This document shows, piece after piece, positions 56,575 through 64,000 of a DNA stretch of 64,000 nucleotides; the stretch's first letter is position 1, and each line of letters opens with the position of its first letter. The notes under the pieces were generated by a model, which ran no database searches, had not been told where the DNA came from, and saw only the letters and a program-made list of their open reading frames with translations. The stretch lies in assembly GCA_044449065.1 (NCBI GenBank), contig JBIOHP010000005.1, forward strand, positions 137,619 through 201,618, read 5' to 3'. The position numbers were made by a program, and so were the translations under genes. Source of the stretch: JBIOHP01 sp044449065 (GTDB taxonomy: Bacteria; Bacteroidota; Ignavibacteria; UBA10030; SZUA-254).

Positions 56575-58794
56575 ATGGCGAATAAATTATTACTCATCGT
56601 CTTTTTAATGACCATCTATCCAACGGGTTTCTTGCTCGCTCAAAATATTTCGGGTATTGTGAGAGACGAACACGATAAGCCGTTCCAGGGGGTTAATATT
56701 AGCATTCGTTCTTTAGGGAAATACGCAATATCGAATCAAAAAGGAGAATACACTCTTTACAAACTTTCATCGGGCGTCTATGATGTTGAATTTTCGATGA
56801 TCGGTTATAAGACCACAATACTTCCCATCACTATTTCAAAAAACGATACAATCTGTAATGTAATCCTCCAGCCAAGCCCGTTAGAATTTCGTTCAGTCAC
56901 AGTAACTGCCGATCCCATACCCACGGATGTTCTTGATACCCCCTCCCCGGTAAGTGTTGCGGAGGGAAGACAATTAGAACAAACCCGCGGTCAAAGTATC
57001 ATGCAATCGATAGAATCCCTGCCGGGAGTGGCTCTTTCTTCCAACGGACCACTATCGATGAAGCCGGTTATTCGCGGATTAGGGGCTCAGAGAGTAGTCG
57101 TAGCGGAAAATGGGCTTCGGCATCAAAGCCAACAATGGGATGACGACCAAACCCCTGAAATCGATCCTTTGGACATAAACCGCATCGAAGTATTGCGCGG
57201 ACCAAACAGCGTGTTGTTCGGCTCGGATGCGCTTGGCGGCGTGATAAATATTATAAGCGTCGATCCCCGAAGTATGAACGATTTTTCAAATACACTGGCA
57301 GGAAATCTCATCGTAAACGCTTTCAGCAACAACAAACAGGGCGCCGGAGGTTTCTCACTTGCCGGAAAAAATACAGACGTTGGTTATAAAGCACAGCTTG
57401 ACTTCCGGCATTCCGATAATATTTCGACGCCTGCCGGAGAACTGCGCAATACCGGAGAGAGTGAACTTAACGGGAAAACAATGCTCGGTGTAGATAAAGA
57501 GTGGGGTTCGCTTGCTCTCGAATACTCTCATTTTGGCCAACATTTTCAAATCCTTCCGGATCCCGACTCTCCACCCGATGCAACCCCCTACCAGGATGTA
57601 TCACACGATAATATCGCGCTGAATTTCAATCGTGCAGTATTATCATTGCGTACAGAGTCGCACCTACTCTATCAACAAGATGAAGAAACCGAATTCGATG
57701 AAGCGAACTCGCCGACATCAAAAGTGGACCTCAAGCTCCAAACATTGACGTGGGATCTAAAAGCGCATCATAATCCTATCGGTCCGTTTTTCGGCACCTT
57801 CGGTTTCTCCGCAGAAAACCAGAACAATTACACCCTCGGCGTCGAACCCTTAATTCCGGGATTTAACCAATTTAATGCCGCAGCGTTTCTCCATGAAGAG
57901 ATAATTCTTTCCCCGATAAAGTTCTCGGCAGGAATCCGATATGACAACCGAAAATTGCATGTAAATACCAATCCGGAACTTGATGTAACCGATCAAACGA
58001 GGACCTATCAAGCTCTAACGGGAGCTATTGGCGGGGTTTACCACATAAACGATCAATTCGTCATTGCTTCAAATCTTGGTCGTGGTTGGCGGGCGCCGAT
58101 TGCAGAGGAGCTTTTTGTCAATGGCGTCGATCAGGGAGGGATGCGATACAAAACCGGCAACCCCGACTTGAACGCGGAATCATCGTTGAATCTCGATTTA
58201 TCGCTACGATATGTATCACCTCGCTTCAAAGGAGAAATTTCAGTATTCCGAAATACCATCAGCGATTATATTTATTTATCATCAACAGGATTGCGGGATT
58301 CGGCGTCGGGTTTGATCAAATATAGAACCATACAATCGAACGCCATCCTCACAGGATCAGAGTTTAGCGTCGAATCGGCAATTACCGACAATTTGAATTT
58401 TGATTGCGGGATAGATTTCGTGCAAGGAAAAAACGACGAAACCAGGGCATGGCTTCCCTCCGTGCCGCCCGGACGACTCAAAATAGATTTGCAATTCCAT
58501 AGACCCGGAACATTGTTCTTCAATGAATTATACATCTCCCTTCACTCGAAAGTTGTAGCAAATCAAAACCGTGTGAGTGATTTCGAAACACCGACGGGAG
58601 GTTATACGTTATTCGGAATGGGATTTGGGGGCGAGATAACGCACAAACCTTCCTCAATAAATGTCGACTGCTCAATTGAGAATCTTTTTAATAGAGCGTA
58701 TGCCGATCATTTGAGCAGATATAAGAACTACGCGCTTAATCCGGGAAGAAATCTCATCTTTAAAATTTCAGCTCCGTTTGAAATTATTGAATAA
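56575..58794 (+). CDS. TonB-dependent receptor
   Basis: This 739-residue protein has a signal peptide of about 1-22 (ending LLAQ), a carboxypeptidase-regulatory-like beta domain (GIVRDEHDKPFQGVNISI, about 25-105), a plug domain (MQSIESLPGVALSS, KPVIRGLGAQRVVV, IEVLRGPNSVLFGSDALGG) and a beta-barrel of about 500 residues. It ends in an aromatic strand (LIFKISAPFEI). The plug and barrel import siderophores, vitamin B12 or oligosaccharides across the outer membrane; the substrate is unknown. No regulator or transporter neighbours give a clue. Confidence 0.94.
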   Translation: MANKLLLIVFLMTIYPTGFLLAQNISGIVRDEHDKPFQGVNISIRSLGKYAISNQKGEYTLYKLSSGVYDVEFSMIGYKTTILPITISKNDTICNVILQPSPLEFRSVTVTADPIPTDVLDTPSPVSVAEGRQLEQTRGQSIMQSIESLPGVALSSNGPLSMKPVIRGLGAQRVVVAENGLRHQSQQWDDDQTPEIDPLDINRIEVLRGPNSVLFGSDALGGVINIISVDPRSMNDFSNTLAGNLIVNAFSNNKQGAGGFSLAGKNTDVGYKAQLDFRHSDNISTPAGELRNTGESELNGKTMLGVDKEWGSLALEYSHFGQHFQILPDPDSPPDATPYQDVSHDNIALNFNRAVLSLRTESHLLYQQDEETEFDEANSPTSKVDLKLQTLTWDLKAHHNPIGPFFGTFGFSAENQNNYTLGVEPLIPGFNQFNAAAFLHEEIILSPIKFSAGIRYDNRKLHVNTNPELDVTDQTRTYQALTGAIGGVYHINDQFVIASNLGRGWRAPIAEELFVNGVDQGGMRYKTGNPDLNAESSLNLDLSLRYVSPRFKGEISVFRNTISDYIYLSSTGLRDSASGLIKYRTIQSNAILTGSEFSVESAITDNLNFDCGIDFVQGKNDETRAWLPSVPPGRLKIDLQFHRPGTLFFNELYISLHSKVVANQNRVSDFETPTGGYTLFGMGFGGEITHKPSSINVDCSIENLFNRAYADHLSRYKNYALNPGRNLIFKISAPFEIIE

Positions 58795-58845
58795 TGAGGG
58801 GAATGGAGCAGAAGGAAGTTGTTTTATCGAAACTCCACAAAACAA

Positions 58846-59385
58846 TTAATGCCTTTTTGTTGAAAATTGCAGCTTGAGTTCCTGTTCGAAAGCGCTGAAT
58901 GCCTCATCGTCATAGAGGACAAACCGAATAAGTTTGAGAGTTTTCGATCTAATGAGGCATTCGATCGCTTCGGTGAGCATGATCTTTGCGCAGTGAAAAA
59001 TTGAAAATCCACCGACGCCGGTACCCAATGCTGGTACGCTTATTGAGGTAATCCCATGACGTTCCGAGAAATCAAGCGCATTACGTGTAGCTGATTGAAT
59101 AATATTTGCAGTGGTATGAAGATCCTGACCCATCACGGCCGCATGGATGACATGTTTTGATTTCAGCTTGCCCGCCGTCGTCATAACAATTCCGCCAAGG
59201 TCAACGGGACCTTGCGCCATTGCCTCCTTTTCAATAATTTCACCTCCCTGACGTTTGATAGCGCCAGCGACGCCGGCGCCCATCCACAACATATTATTCG
59301 CAGCATTCACAACCGCATCGGTATCCTGATCGGCGATATTGCCTTTACAGATTTCAATAAATCCATGGCTGACGGCAATTTTCAT
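58846..59385 (-). CDS. Macro-domain protein (ADP-ribose binding/hydrolase)
   Basis: This 179-residue single macro domain has GNIADQDTDAVVNAANN with the conserved Asn residues, GAGVAGAIKRQGG, HAAVMG and the loop PALGTGVGGF. The family removes ADP-ribose from proteins or deacetylates O-acetyl-ADP-ribose. It lies 23 bp after the histidine-kinase gene on the same strand, probably in one transcript. Confidence 0.92.
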   Translation of the reverse strand: MKIAVSHGFIEICKGNIADQDTDAVVNAANNMLWMGAGVAGAIKRQGGEIIEKEAMAQGPVDLGGIVMTTAGKLKSKHVIHAAVMGQDLHTTANIIQSATRNALDFSERHGITSISVPALGTGVGGFSIFHCAKIMLTEAIECLIRSKTLKLIRFVLYDDEAFSAFEQELKLQFSTKRH

Positions 59386-59408
59386 GGTGGCAACATAGAT
59401 GAAGTTTT

Positions 59409-61061
59409 CTATTCACCAGCCGGGTTCGGCGGGAGAATAGGTAAAAATAATTTGATTGTTGTTCCTTTTCCTAATTCACTTTCAATTTCAATTGAACCGT
59501 GATGATCATCGACAATTTTCTTCACGATTGCCATACCTAATCCCGTTCCATGTTTTTTGCCGAAAGTCACAAATGGTTCAAAAATTTTTGCTTTAATCTC
59601 GGGAGGCATACCGGTACCGGTATCTATAAATTCAACAACTACATTGCTATCGTGTGCAAATGTGTTCACCATGAGATTACCGCCGTTTGGCATGGCATCA
59701 GCGGCGTTCCCCGCAATATTATAGAAGACCCGCATCAGCTTATCGGCGTCAACCATCACTTTCCCGTTGAATTTTGGATTCAGTGCAAGTTTTATGCTTC
59801 TTTTGGTAAGATCCTTCTCTATGAATATGAAAACCATATCCATCAACTCGCCGAAATCGGTTTCCTGCAGGTTCATCGCGCTGACGCCCCGTGAAAAATC
59901 CAAAATTTCCTGCGCCATATTTACAAAGCGGTCCACCTGACGTATCATTTCATCGGCGAGTTTTATTACCTCTTCATCTCCCGCTTTTTTACGCATAACC
60001 TGCGCGTATACCCGCAGAGTCCCCATGGGGTTTTTGATATCATGGATAATCGTGCTTGCCATCTTACCAACCGCAGAAAGCCGCTCGTTCGATACCATCT
60101 CCTGAGCAAGCTGTGCATTCTCTACCGCAATTGAAGCGTGCACCGATAGCGCATCAATATATTCTTCATCATCTTTGGTAAACGCCCCCTGAATCTTATT
60201 CAATAGCTGGAATACACCGATAACTTTATTGTCTCTGTTCCGCATAGGCATACAGAGAATCGTTTTTGTGCGATAACCCGTTTTCTTATCGAAATCCGGA
60301 TTAAATCTTCTATCGGCGTAAGCGTCCGGAATATTGATTGTTTCTCCCATTGCCGCAACATACCCTGCGATTCCTTTCCCGATCGGGAGACGGATCTCCA
60401 CCATTTCCTTACCCTGAAGAACTTTAGACCAGAGTTCCCCCTTTATTTCATCGATGAGATATAACGTTCCCCGGTCAGCTCTCACCGTTGCCGTGGCGGT
60501 TTGCAAAATAATAGATAATAATTTATCCGTATCGAGCGTGGAGTTAACAGTTTTTGACGCCTCGATCAACTTGTGCATTTTATCGATTTGGAGCTGAAGC
60601 GCCGCAACATGCCGCTCGGAATGGAGAATAACCATTTGATCGCTCGTCCTCAACCGCAAACTCAACATCCTGAGGAGATTGACCATAAAATTATGATCCC
60701 GTTTTAGAATATCATCGAATTGCTGCTGATACAGGATTGCTACCTTGCAGTGAGAAATGGCTACGGCACGGGCTGAACGGGGGCGTCCATCGATAAGTTC
60801 AAGCTCTCCGAAAAAATCTCCCGAATGAAGAATAGCGAGAATTGCTTCATCACCTCGCTTCGTTATCTTGGTCACTTTCACGCTGCCGGTCAGCAAAAGA
60901 TAGAGGCATCCGCCGCTGCTTTCATCTTCAAAAATAATTTCTCCTTCCCGGACGCTTAACACTTGAATATTTTTCAGGATTTCCCGGAGAGTTTCCTCGC
61001 TTGCGGTTTCGAATAGAACATTATACCGAATGCTGTTTAATAATGAAGGGTCTTCTGCCAT
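59409..61061 (-). CDS. Soluble sensor histidine kinase with cyclic-nucleotide-binding and GAF domains
   Basis: This 550-residue protein has a cNMP-binding domain at about 15-135 (VREGEIIFEDESSGG, GDFFGELELIDGRPRSA, the phosphate-binding cassette), a GAF domain at about 175-325 (LPIGKGIAGYVA, TILCMPMRNRDNKVIG), HisKA with the phosphorylated His in IIHDIKNPMGTLR, and an HATPase_c domain (NIAGNAADAMPNGG N-box, DTGTGMP, FGKKHGTGLGMAIV). It has no TM segment, so it is cytoplasmic. The cNMP fold has the Arg-Ser-Ala usually contacting the cyclic phosphate. No response regulator is adjacent. It is followed by the macro-domain gene. Confidence 0.94.
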   Translation of the reverse strand: MAEDPSLLNSIRYNVLFETASEETLREILKNIQVLSVREGEIIFEDESSGGCLYLLLTGSVKVTKITKRGDEAILAILHSGDFFGELELIDGRPRSARAVAISHCKVAILYQQQFDDILKRDHNFMVNLLRMLSLRLRTSDQMVILHSERHVAALQLQIDKMHKLIEASKTVNSTLDTDKLLSIILQTATATVRADRGTLYLIDEIKGELWSKVLQGKEMVEIRLPIGKGIAGYVAAMGETINIPDAYADRRFNPDFDKKTGYRTKTILCMPMRNRDNKVIGVFQLLNKIQGAFTKDDEEYIDALSVHASIAVENAQLAQEMVSNERLSAVGKMASTIIHDIKNPMGTLRVYAQVMRKKAGDEEVIKLADEMIRQVDRFVNMAQEILDFSRGVSAMNLQETDFGELMDMVFIFIEKDLTKRSIKLALNPKFNGKVMVDADKLMRVFYNIAGNAADAMPNGGNLMVNTFAHDSNVVVEFIDTGTGMPPEIKAKIFEPFVTFGKKHGTGLGMAIVKKIVDDHHGSIEIESELGKGTTIKLFLPILPPNPAGE

Positions 61062-61200
61062 TTCAATGTAATAGAGTATTTATGCATCGTCAGATGTTCT
61101 TTGAAAGTTAAAATAGATAATCTTAAAACAATAAGCAAGAATAGAATTTATTGAGTCCTTGAATAAATGCTCCGAACAGACTATATTAGGTAGTAACAAT

Positions 61201-62574
61201 ATGAAATTTTATCGTCACATACTGCGCGCGCACATAGGCCCATTCACTTTTTCCTTCATCACCATTATGTTCATCTTCCTTCTCCAGTATGTGATGAAGT
61301 ATATCGATCAATTTGTCGGAAAGGGGCTCAGCGGGTGGGTTATTGCAGAGCTCATGGTGTTAAACCTTGCATGGATGGTCGTGCTTGCAGTGCCGATGTC
61401 GGTCCTTGTCGCTACCCTGATGGCATTTGGCGGCATGTCTTCCACGAATGAAATCACTGCGATGAAGGCAAGTGGAATGAGTCTTTACCGCATGATGGCT
61501 CCTGTGGTACTTGCCGCAGTTCTGCTGACCTATGGGATGATCCAGTTCAATAACGACGTCCTCCCCGAAGCCAACCACATGGCAAAGACCCTGCTCATCG
61601 ATATTCGTCAGAAGAAACCAACGCTGACAATCGTCCCCGGATTATTCAACGACGATATTAGCGGCTACAGTATCCTGGTTCGGAAAAGATACGAGCAATC
61701 GAATGATTTGGAGGGAATAACCATTTACGATTACACGAATCCCAATCTGAATGTGGTCATTACAGGCGATCGAGGTAGGGTATCCTTCACGCCGGACTAC
61801 CGCAGATTAATCATGGATATTCAGAACGGTGAAATACATCAGGTTGAAATTTCCAATAAGAATACTTACCAGCGGATGAGATTTGTGAATCATCGTATCG
61901 TTATGAATGTCGAGGGGTTCGATTTTGAGCGATCCGACGAAGAGCGGTATGGCCGCGGCGATAGAGAATTGAGCGCACGAACAATGCAGAGCTTTGTAGA
62001 TAGCATCCGGCATACAAATTCAGTTGCAAGGAATCAACTCAACGTCACTGCGTCGGAACCATTCAATCCTTCTCCTCCGCCTCCCGCCATCGCAACCCCG
62101 ATCTATTACCAGGGGCAACGGCAATCCTCGACTCAACGTGCGCTCACGCAAGCCAATAGCATTTTGAACTATATAAACAGTCAGGTATTATATTTCAAAG
62201 ATAACGAAGATCATGTGGATGCATATCTTGTTGAGATATATAAAAAATATTCAATCCCGGTGGCGTGTCTCGTTTTTGTCTTCATTGGCGCTCCGCTCGG
62301 CATTATGGCAAGAAAAGGAACTTTTGGCGTAGCAGCCACATTGAGCATCGGATTTTTTCTTCTTTATTGGTCATGCCTTATGTGGGGTGAAAAACTCGCC
62401 AAGCGGGGCATGCTTTCCCCCTGGCTGGGGATGTGGATCGCTAATATTATTCTTGCACTGCTGGGAGCATATTTAACGATTCGCATCGCACAGGAGAACC
62501 CTTATATACGCTGGGAATCGCTACGAAAGTTTATCCCAAAAATCTTACGATCATCTGAACCCGATCCGGAGTAG
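61201..62574 (+). CDS. LptF/LptG-family permease (LPS export), first of two
   Basis: This 457-residue protein has an N-terminal FYRHILRAHIGPFTFSF and several TM helices, GGMSSTNEITAMKASGMSLYR (coupling helix), a periplasmic domain of about 110-350 and C-terminal TM segments (ACLVFVFIGAPLGIMARKG, NIILALLGAYLTIRIA). The two adjacent genes are the two permease subunits (LptF and LptG) of the LptB2FG transporter, which extracts LPS from the inner membrane; which is which cannot be settled by eye. The first in-frame ATG is 61159, but ATG 61201 begins at the conserved MKFYRHI. An AT-rich stretch precedes it. Confidence 0.9.
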   Translation: MKFYRHILRAHIGPFTFSFITIMFIFLLQYVMKYIDQFVGKGLSGWVIAELMVLNLAWMVVLAVPMSVLVATLMAFGGMSSTNEITAMKASGMSLYRMMAPVVLAAVLLTYGMIQFNNDVLPEANHMAKTLLIDIRQKKPTLTIVPGLFNDDISGYSILVRKRYEQSNDLEGITIYDYTNPNLNVVITGDRGRVSFTPDYRRLIMDIQNGEIHQVEISNKNTYQRMRFVNHRIVMNVEGFDFERSDEERYGRGDRELSARTMQSFVDSIRHTNSVARNQLNVTASEPFNPSPPPPAIATPIYYQGQRQSSTQRALTQANSILNYINSQVLYFKDNEDHVDAYLVEIYKKYSIPVACLVFVFIGAPLGIMARKGTFGVAATLSIGFFLLYWSCLMWGEKLAKRGMLSPWLGMWIANIILALLGAYLTIRIAQENPYIRWESLRKFIPKILRSSEPDPE

Positions 62575-62637
62575 GATGATCGAAGAAAAAAATTTATCAA
62601 GCTTAATGTGTTCGGATAATTATCCCTCTACGCTGCA

Positions 62638-63723
62638 ATGAAACGTATTGATCGATACATATTGCGGCAATTCATCCTGACGGCGATCTTTGCGCTCTTT
62701 GCATTTACTATAATCTTCGTAGTGGTGGATCTGATGGAAAATTTGGACGACTTCCTTGATCATAATGTCAGTTTTTCCATTGTCTTCGTTTATTATATCT
62801 ATTTTATTCCGGAGATCATCAAGTTGATGATACCGGTTGCGATGTTGATGTCGGCGCTGTTCACCACCGGACGTCTTTCAACATTTAATGAACTCACGGC
62901 GCTTAAATCCGCGGGCCAAAGCTTGTATAGATTTATGGCTCCTCTGCTTGTTTTTTCACTAATAGTAAGCGGAGCAATGGTATATTTTAACGGATGGGTG
63001 GTGCCTTATGCAAATAAAAAGAAATTTGATATTGGGCGTGTGTATTTTCAAAAGAACATCGAAGATCTGGCGAATAATAACATATTCATCCAGGATAGTC
63101 CCACGCGAATCCTATCCATCGGTAGTTTCGATGGAGCTCACAACACTGCCTATAATGTGAGTATACAGGATTTTTCTTCCGATGATCCGACAAAACTCCG
63201 AACCCGTTATGATGGAAACCGGTTGCAATGGGATGAATCCGTAAAGACATGGTCGCTCATGGACGGCATTCGACGCGAATTTACAGATAACCAGGAACAT
63301 ATTGAACGGTTTGTATCCCTGCCAATTCCCAACCTCAACTTTTCAGCGGATGATATACGAAAGAAACAAGAAAAACCCGATGAGATGAACTATCCCGATC
63401 TACAAACATTCATTAAAAATCAGCAACGCGCCGGACACGACGTATCGCAATGGCTCGTTGACCTGTATGGCAAGATCGCGTTCCCCTTTGCAAGCTTTAT
63501 CGTTGTGCTGTTCGGCGTCCCGTTTTCATCAATCAAACGGAGAGGAGGATTGGGAGTGGAATTCGGTATTGCGGTAGCGATTTGTTTTTTATATATGATT
63601 TTCCTGAAGGTTAGCCAGGCGTTTGGCTATAATGGCGACCTTAATCCCATGCTTACCGCATGGCTGGCAAATATAATATTCTTTTGCGCTGGAATATATA
63701 ATTTATGGAGGGTGCCCAAATAA
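62638..63723 (+). CDS. LptF/LptG-family permease (LPS export), second of two
   Basis: This 361-residue protein has MKRIDRYILRQFILTAIFAL, TM helices, GRLSTFNELTALKSAGQSLYR (equivalent to the coupling region of its partner), a periplasmic beta-jellyroll segment (RILSIGSFDGAHNTAYNV, SLMDGIRREFTDN) and C-terminal TM helices (FASFIVVLFGVPFSSIKRRGG). It is shorter than its partner (361 versus 457), lacking a Pro-rich insert. It starts 63 bp after the first permease gene, probably in one operon. The ATPase LptB is not in the window. Confidence 0.9.
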   Translation: MKRIDRYILRQFILTAIFALFAFTIIFVVVDLMENLDDFLDHNVSFSIVFVYYIYFIPEIIKLMIPVAMLMSALFTTGRLSTFNELTALKSAGQSLYRFMAPLLVFSLIVSGAMVYFNGWVVPYANKKKFDIGRVYFQKNIEDLANNNIFIQDSPTRILSIGSFDGAHNTAYNVSIQDFSSDDPTKLRTRYDGNRLQWDESVKTWSLMDGIRREFTDNQEHIERFVSLPIPNLNFSADDIRKKQEKPDEMNYPDLQTFIKNQQRAGHDVSQWLVDLYGKIAFPFASFIVVLFGVPFSSIKRRGGLGVEFGIAVAICFLYMIFLKVSQAFGYNGDLNPMLTAWLANIIFFCAGIYNLWRVPK

Positions 63724-63869
63724 CGTAAAGTGGGTCAGATCGCTCGAACGGCGTGACGCCTCCGACCCCATAGAGATGGAGGGAACAATGAATACATTTC
63801 ATCGATCACAACTCCCGGTTCCGGGGAGAACGATTAGCGCTACCCTATCAAGGATCTAACAGGTTGTTG

Positions 63870-64000
63870 AAAAATGTGGGTTTCGTGAATAAATATTCAT
63901 TGTAAAGATTTATTTTAGTGGAATTGACTGATCGCGAAGGATGACCAGTTTTGATTTTGTTTCGTTTGAACCCCCACCAAACACTTCGAGCAATTGTTTG
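63870..64000. other. Possible start of a second MITE-like element at the window edge
   Basis: AACAGGTTGTTGAAAAATG (63879-63897) resembles the left inverted end of the 1492-1618 element (GCAGGGTGTTGAAAAAG). The opposite end would lie beyond the window or has decayed. Confidence 0.4.

Overview
The window is a bacterial chromosome segment, most likely from the FCB (Bacteroidota-related) group, of the Ignavibacteria, Kryptoniota or Calditrichota kind. The main evidence is a C-terminal NYPNPFNP-type sorting module on a secreted M1 peptidase, a TonB-dependent receptor with a carboxypeptidase-like N-domain, a PorV/FadL-like outer-membrane barrel, and a very large set of Hanks-type kinases. No rRNA, tRNA or CRISPR array was recognised. 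Short palindromic repeats are abundant.

Region 1 (1-2655) holds the 3' part of a GAF-SpoIIE/PP2C phosphatase, a gap with a MITE-like element, and a two-domain dimeric alpha/beta-barrel protein. Region 2 (2803-30409) is the most remarkable part: ten full-length Ser/Thr kinase genes in a row, plus one CBS-domain gene, all on the + strand with overlapping or nearly touching ends. Five carry a TolB-like beta-propeller (K1, K2, K3, K8, K10). Five carry a TolB-N/FlgO-like domain plus TPRs (K4, K5, K6, K7, K9). Eight of the ten kinases are preceded by the same composite module. It is a short ORF that starts as a copy of the kinase N-terminus up to the glycine loop, runs through four or five consecutive hairpins, and ends with its stop codon inside the start codon of the real kinase (ATGA). 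The hairpins covary between module types. The kinase Shine-Dalgarno can pair with an upstream CTCCCG element that also has a competing partner. This looks like either a translational attenuator/leader-ORF system or a palindromic-repeat invasion spread by kinase gene amplification. It is the best candidate here for something undescribed.

Region 3 (30414-39329) holds a small unknown gene, two M1-family metallopeptidases, a glutamine synthetase and an L-fucose/L-arabinose isomerase-like protein. Region 4 (39330-46611) is an accessory island: palindromic repeats, a Fic-family AMPylase with a palindromic operator-like site that is repeated twice more further upstream, three copies of a 134-151 bp inverted-repeat element, and a tightly packed AT-rich cassette of UvrD helicase-Cas4-like nuclease, C5 cytosine methyltransferase and Vsr endonuclease. 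The cassette is a probable defence or restriction-modification locus.

Region 5 (46925-64000) is mostly housekeeping. An aminotransferase is translationally coupled to PEP carboxykinase and closed by a strong terminator. Then come an outer-membrane barrel, a remnant of a GspE/PilB ATPase, a small Rho-N-like protein, an archaeal-type GatD-GatE pair (rare in bacteria), a TonB-dependent receptor, a macro-domain protein, a cNMP/GAF histidine kinase, and two LptF/LptG-type permeases.

All functional names rest on motif recognition by eye. No database search or folding calculation was run.
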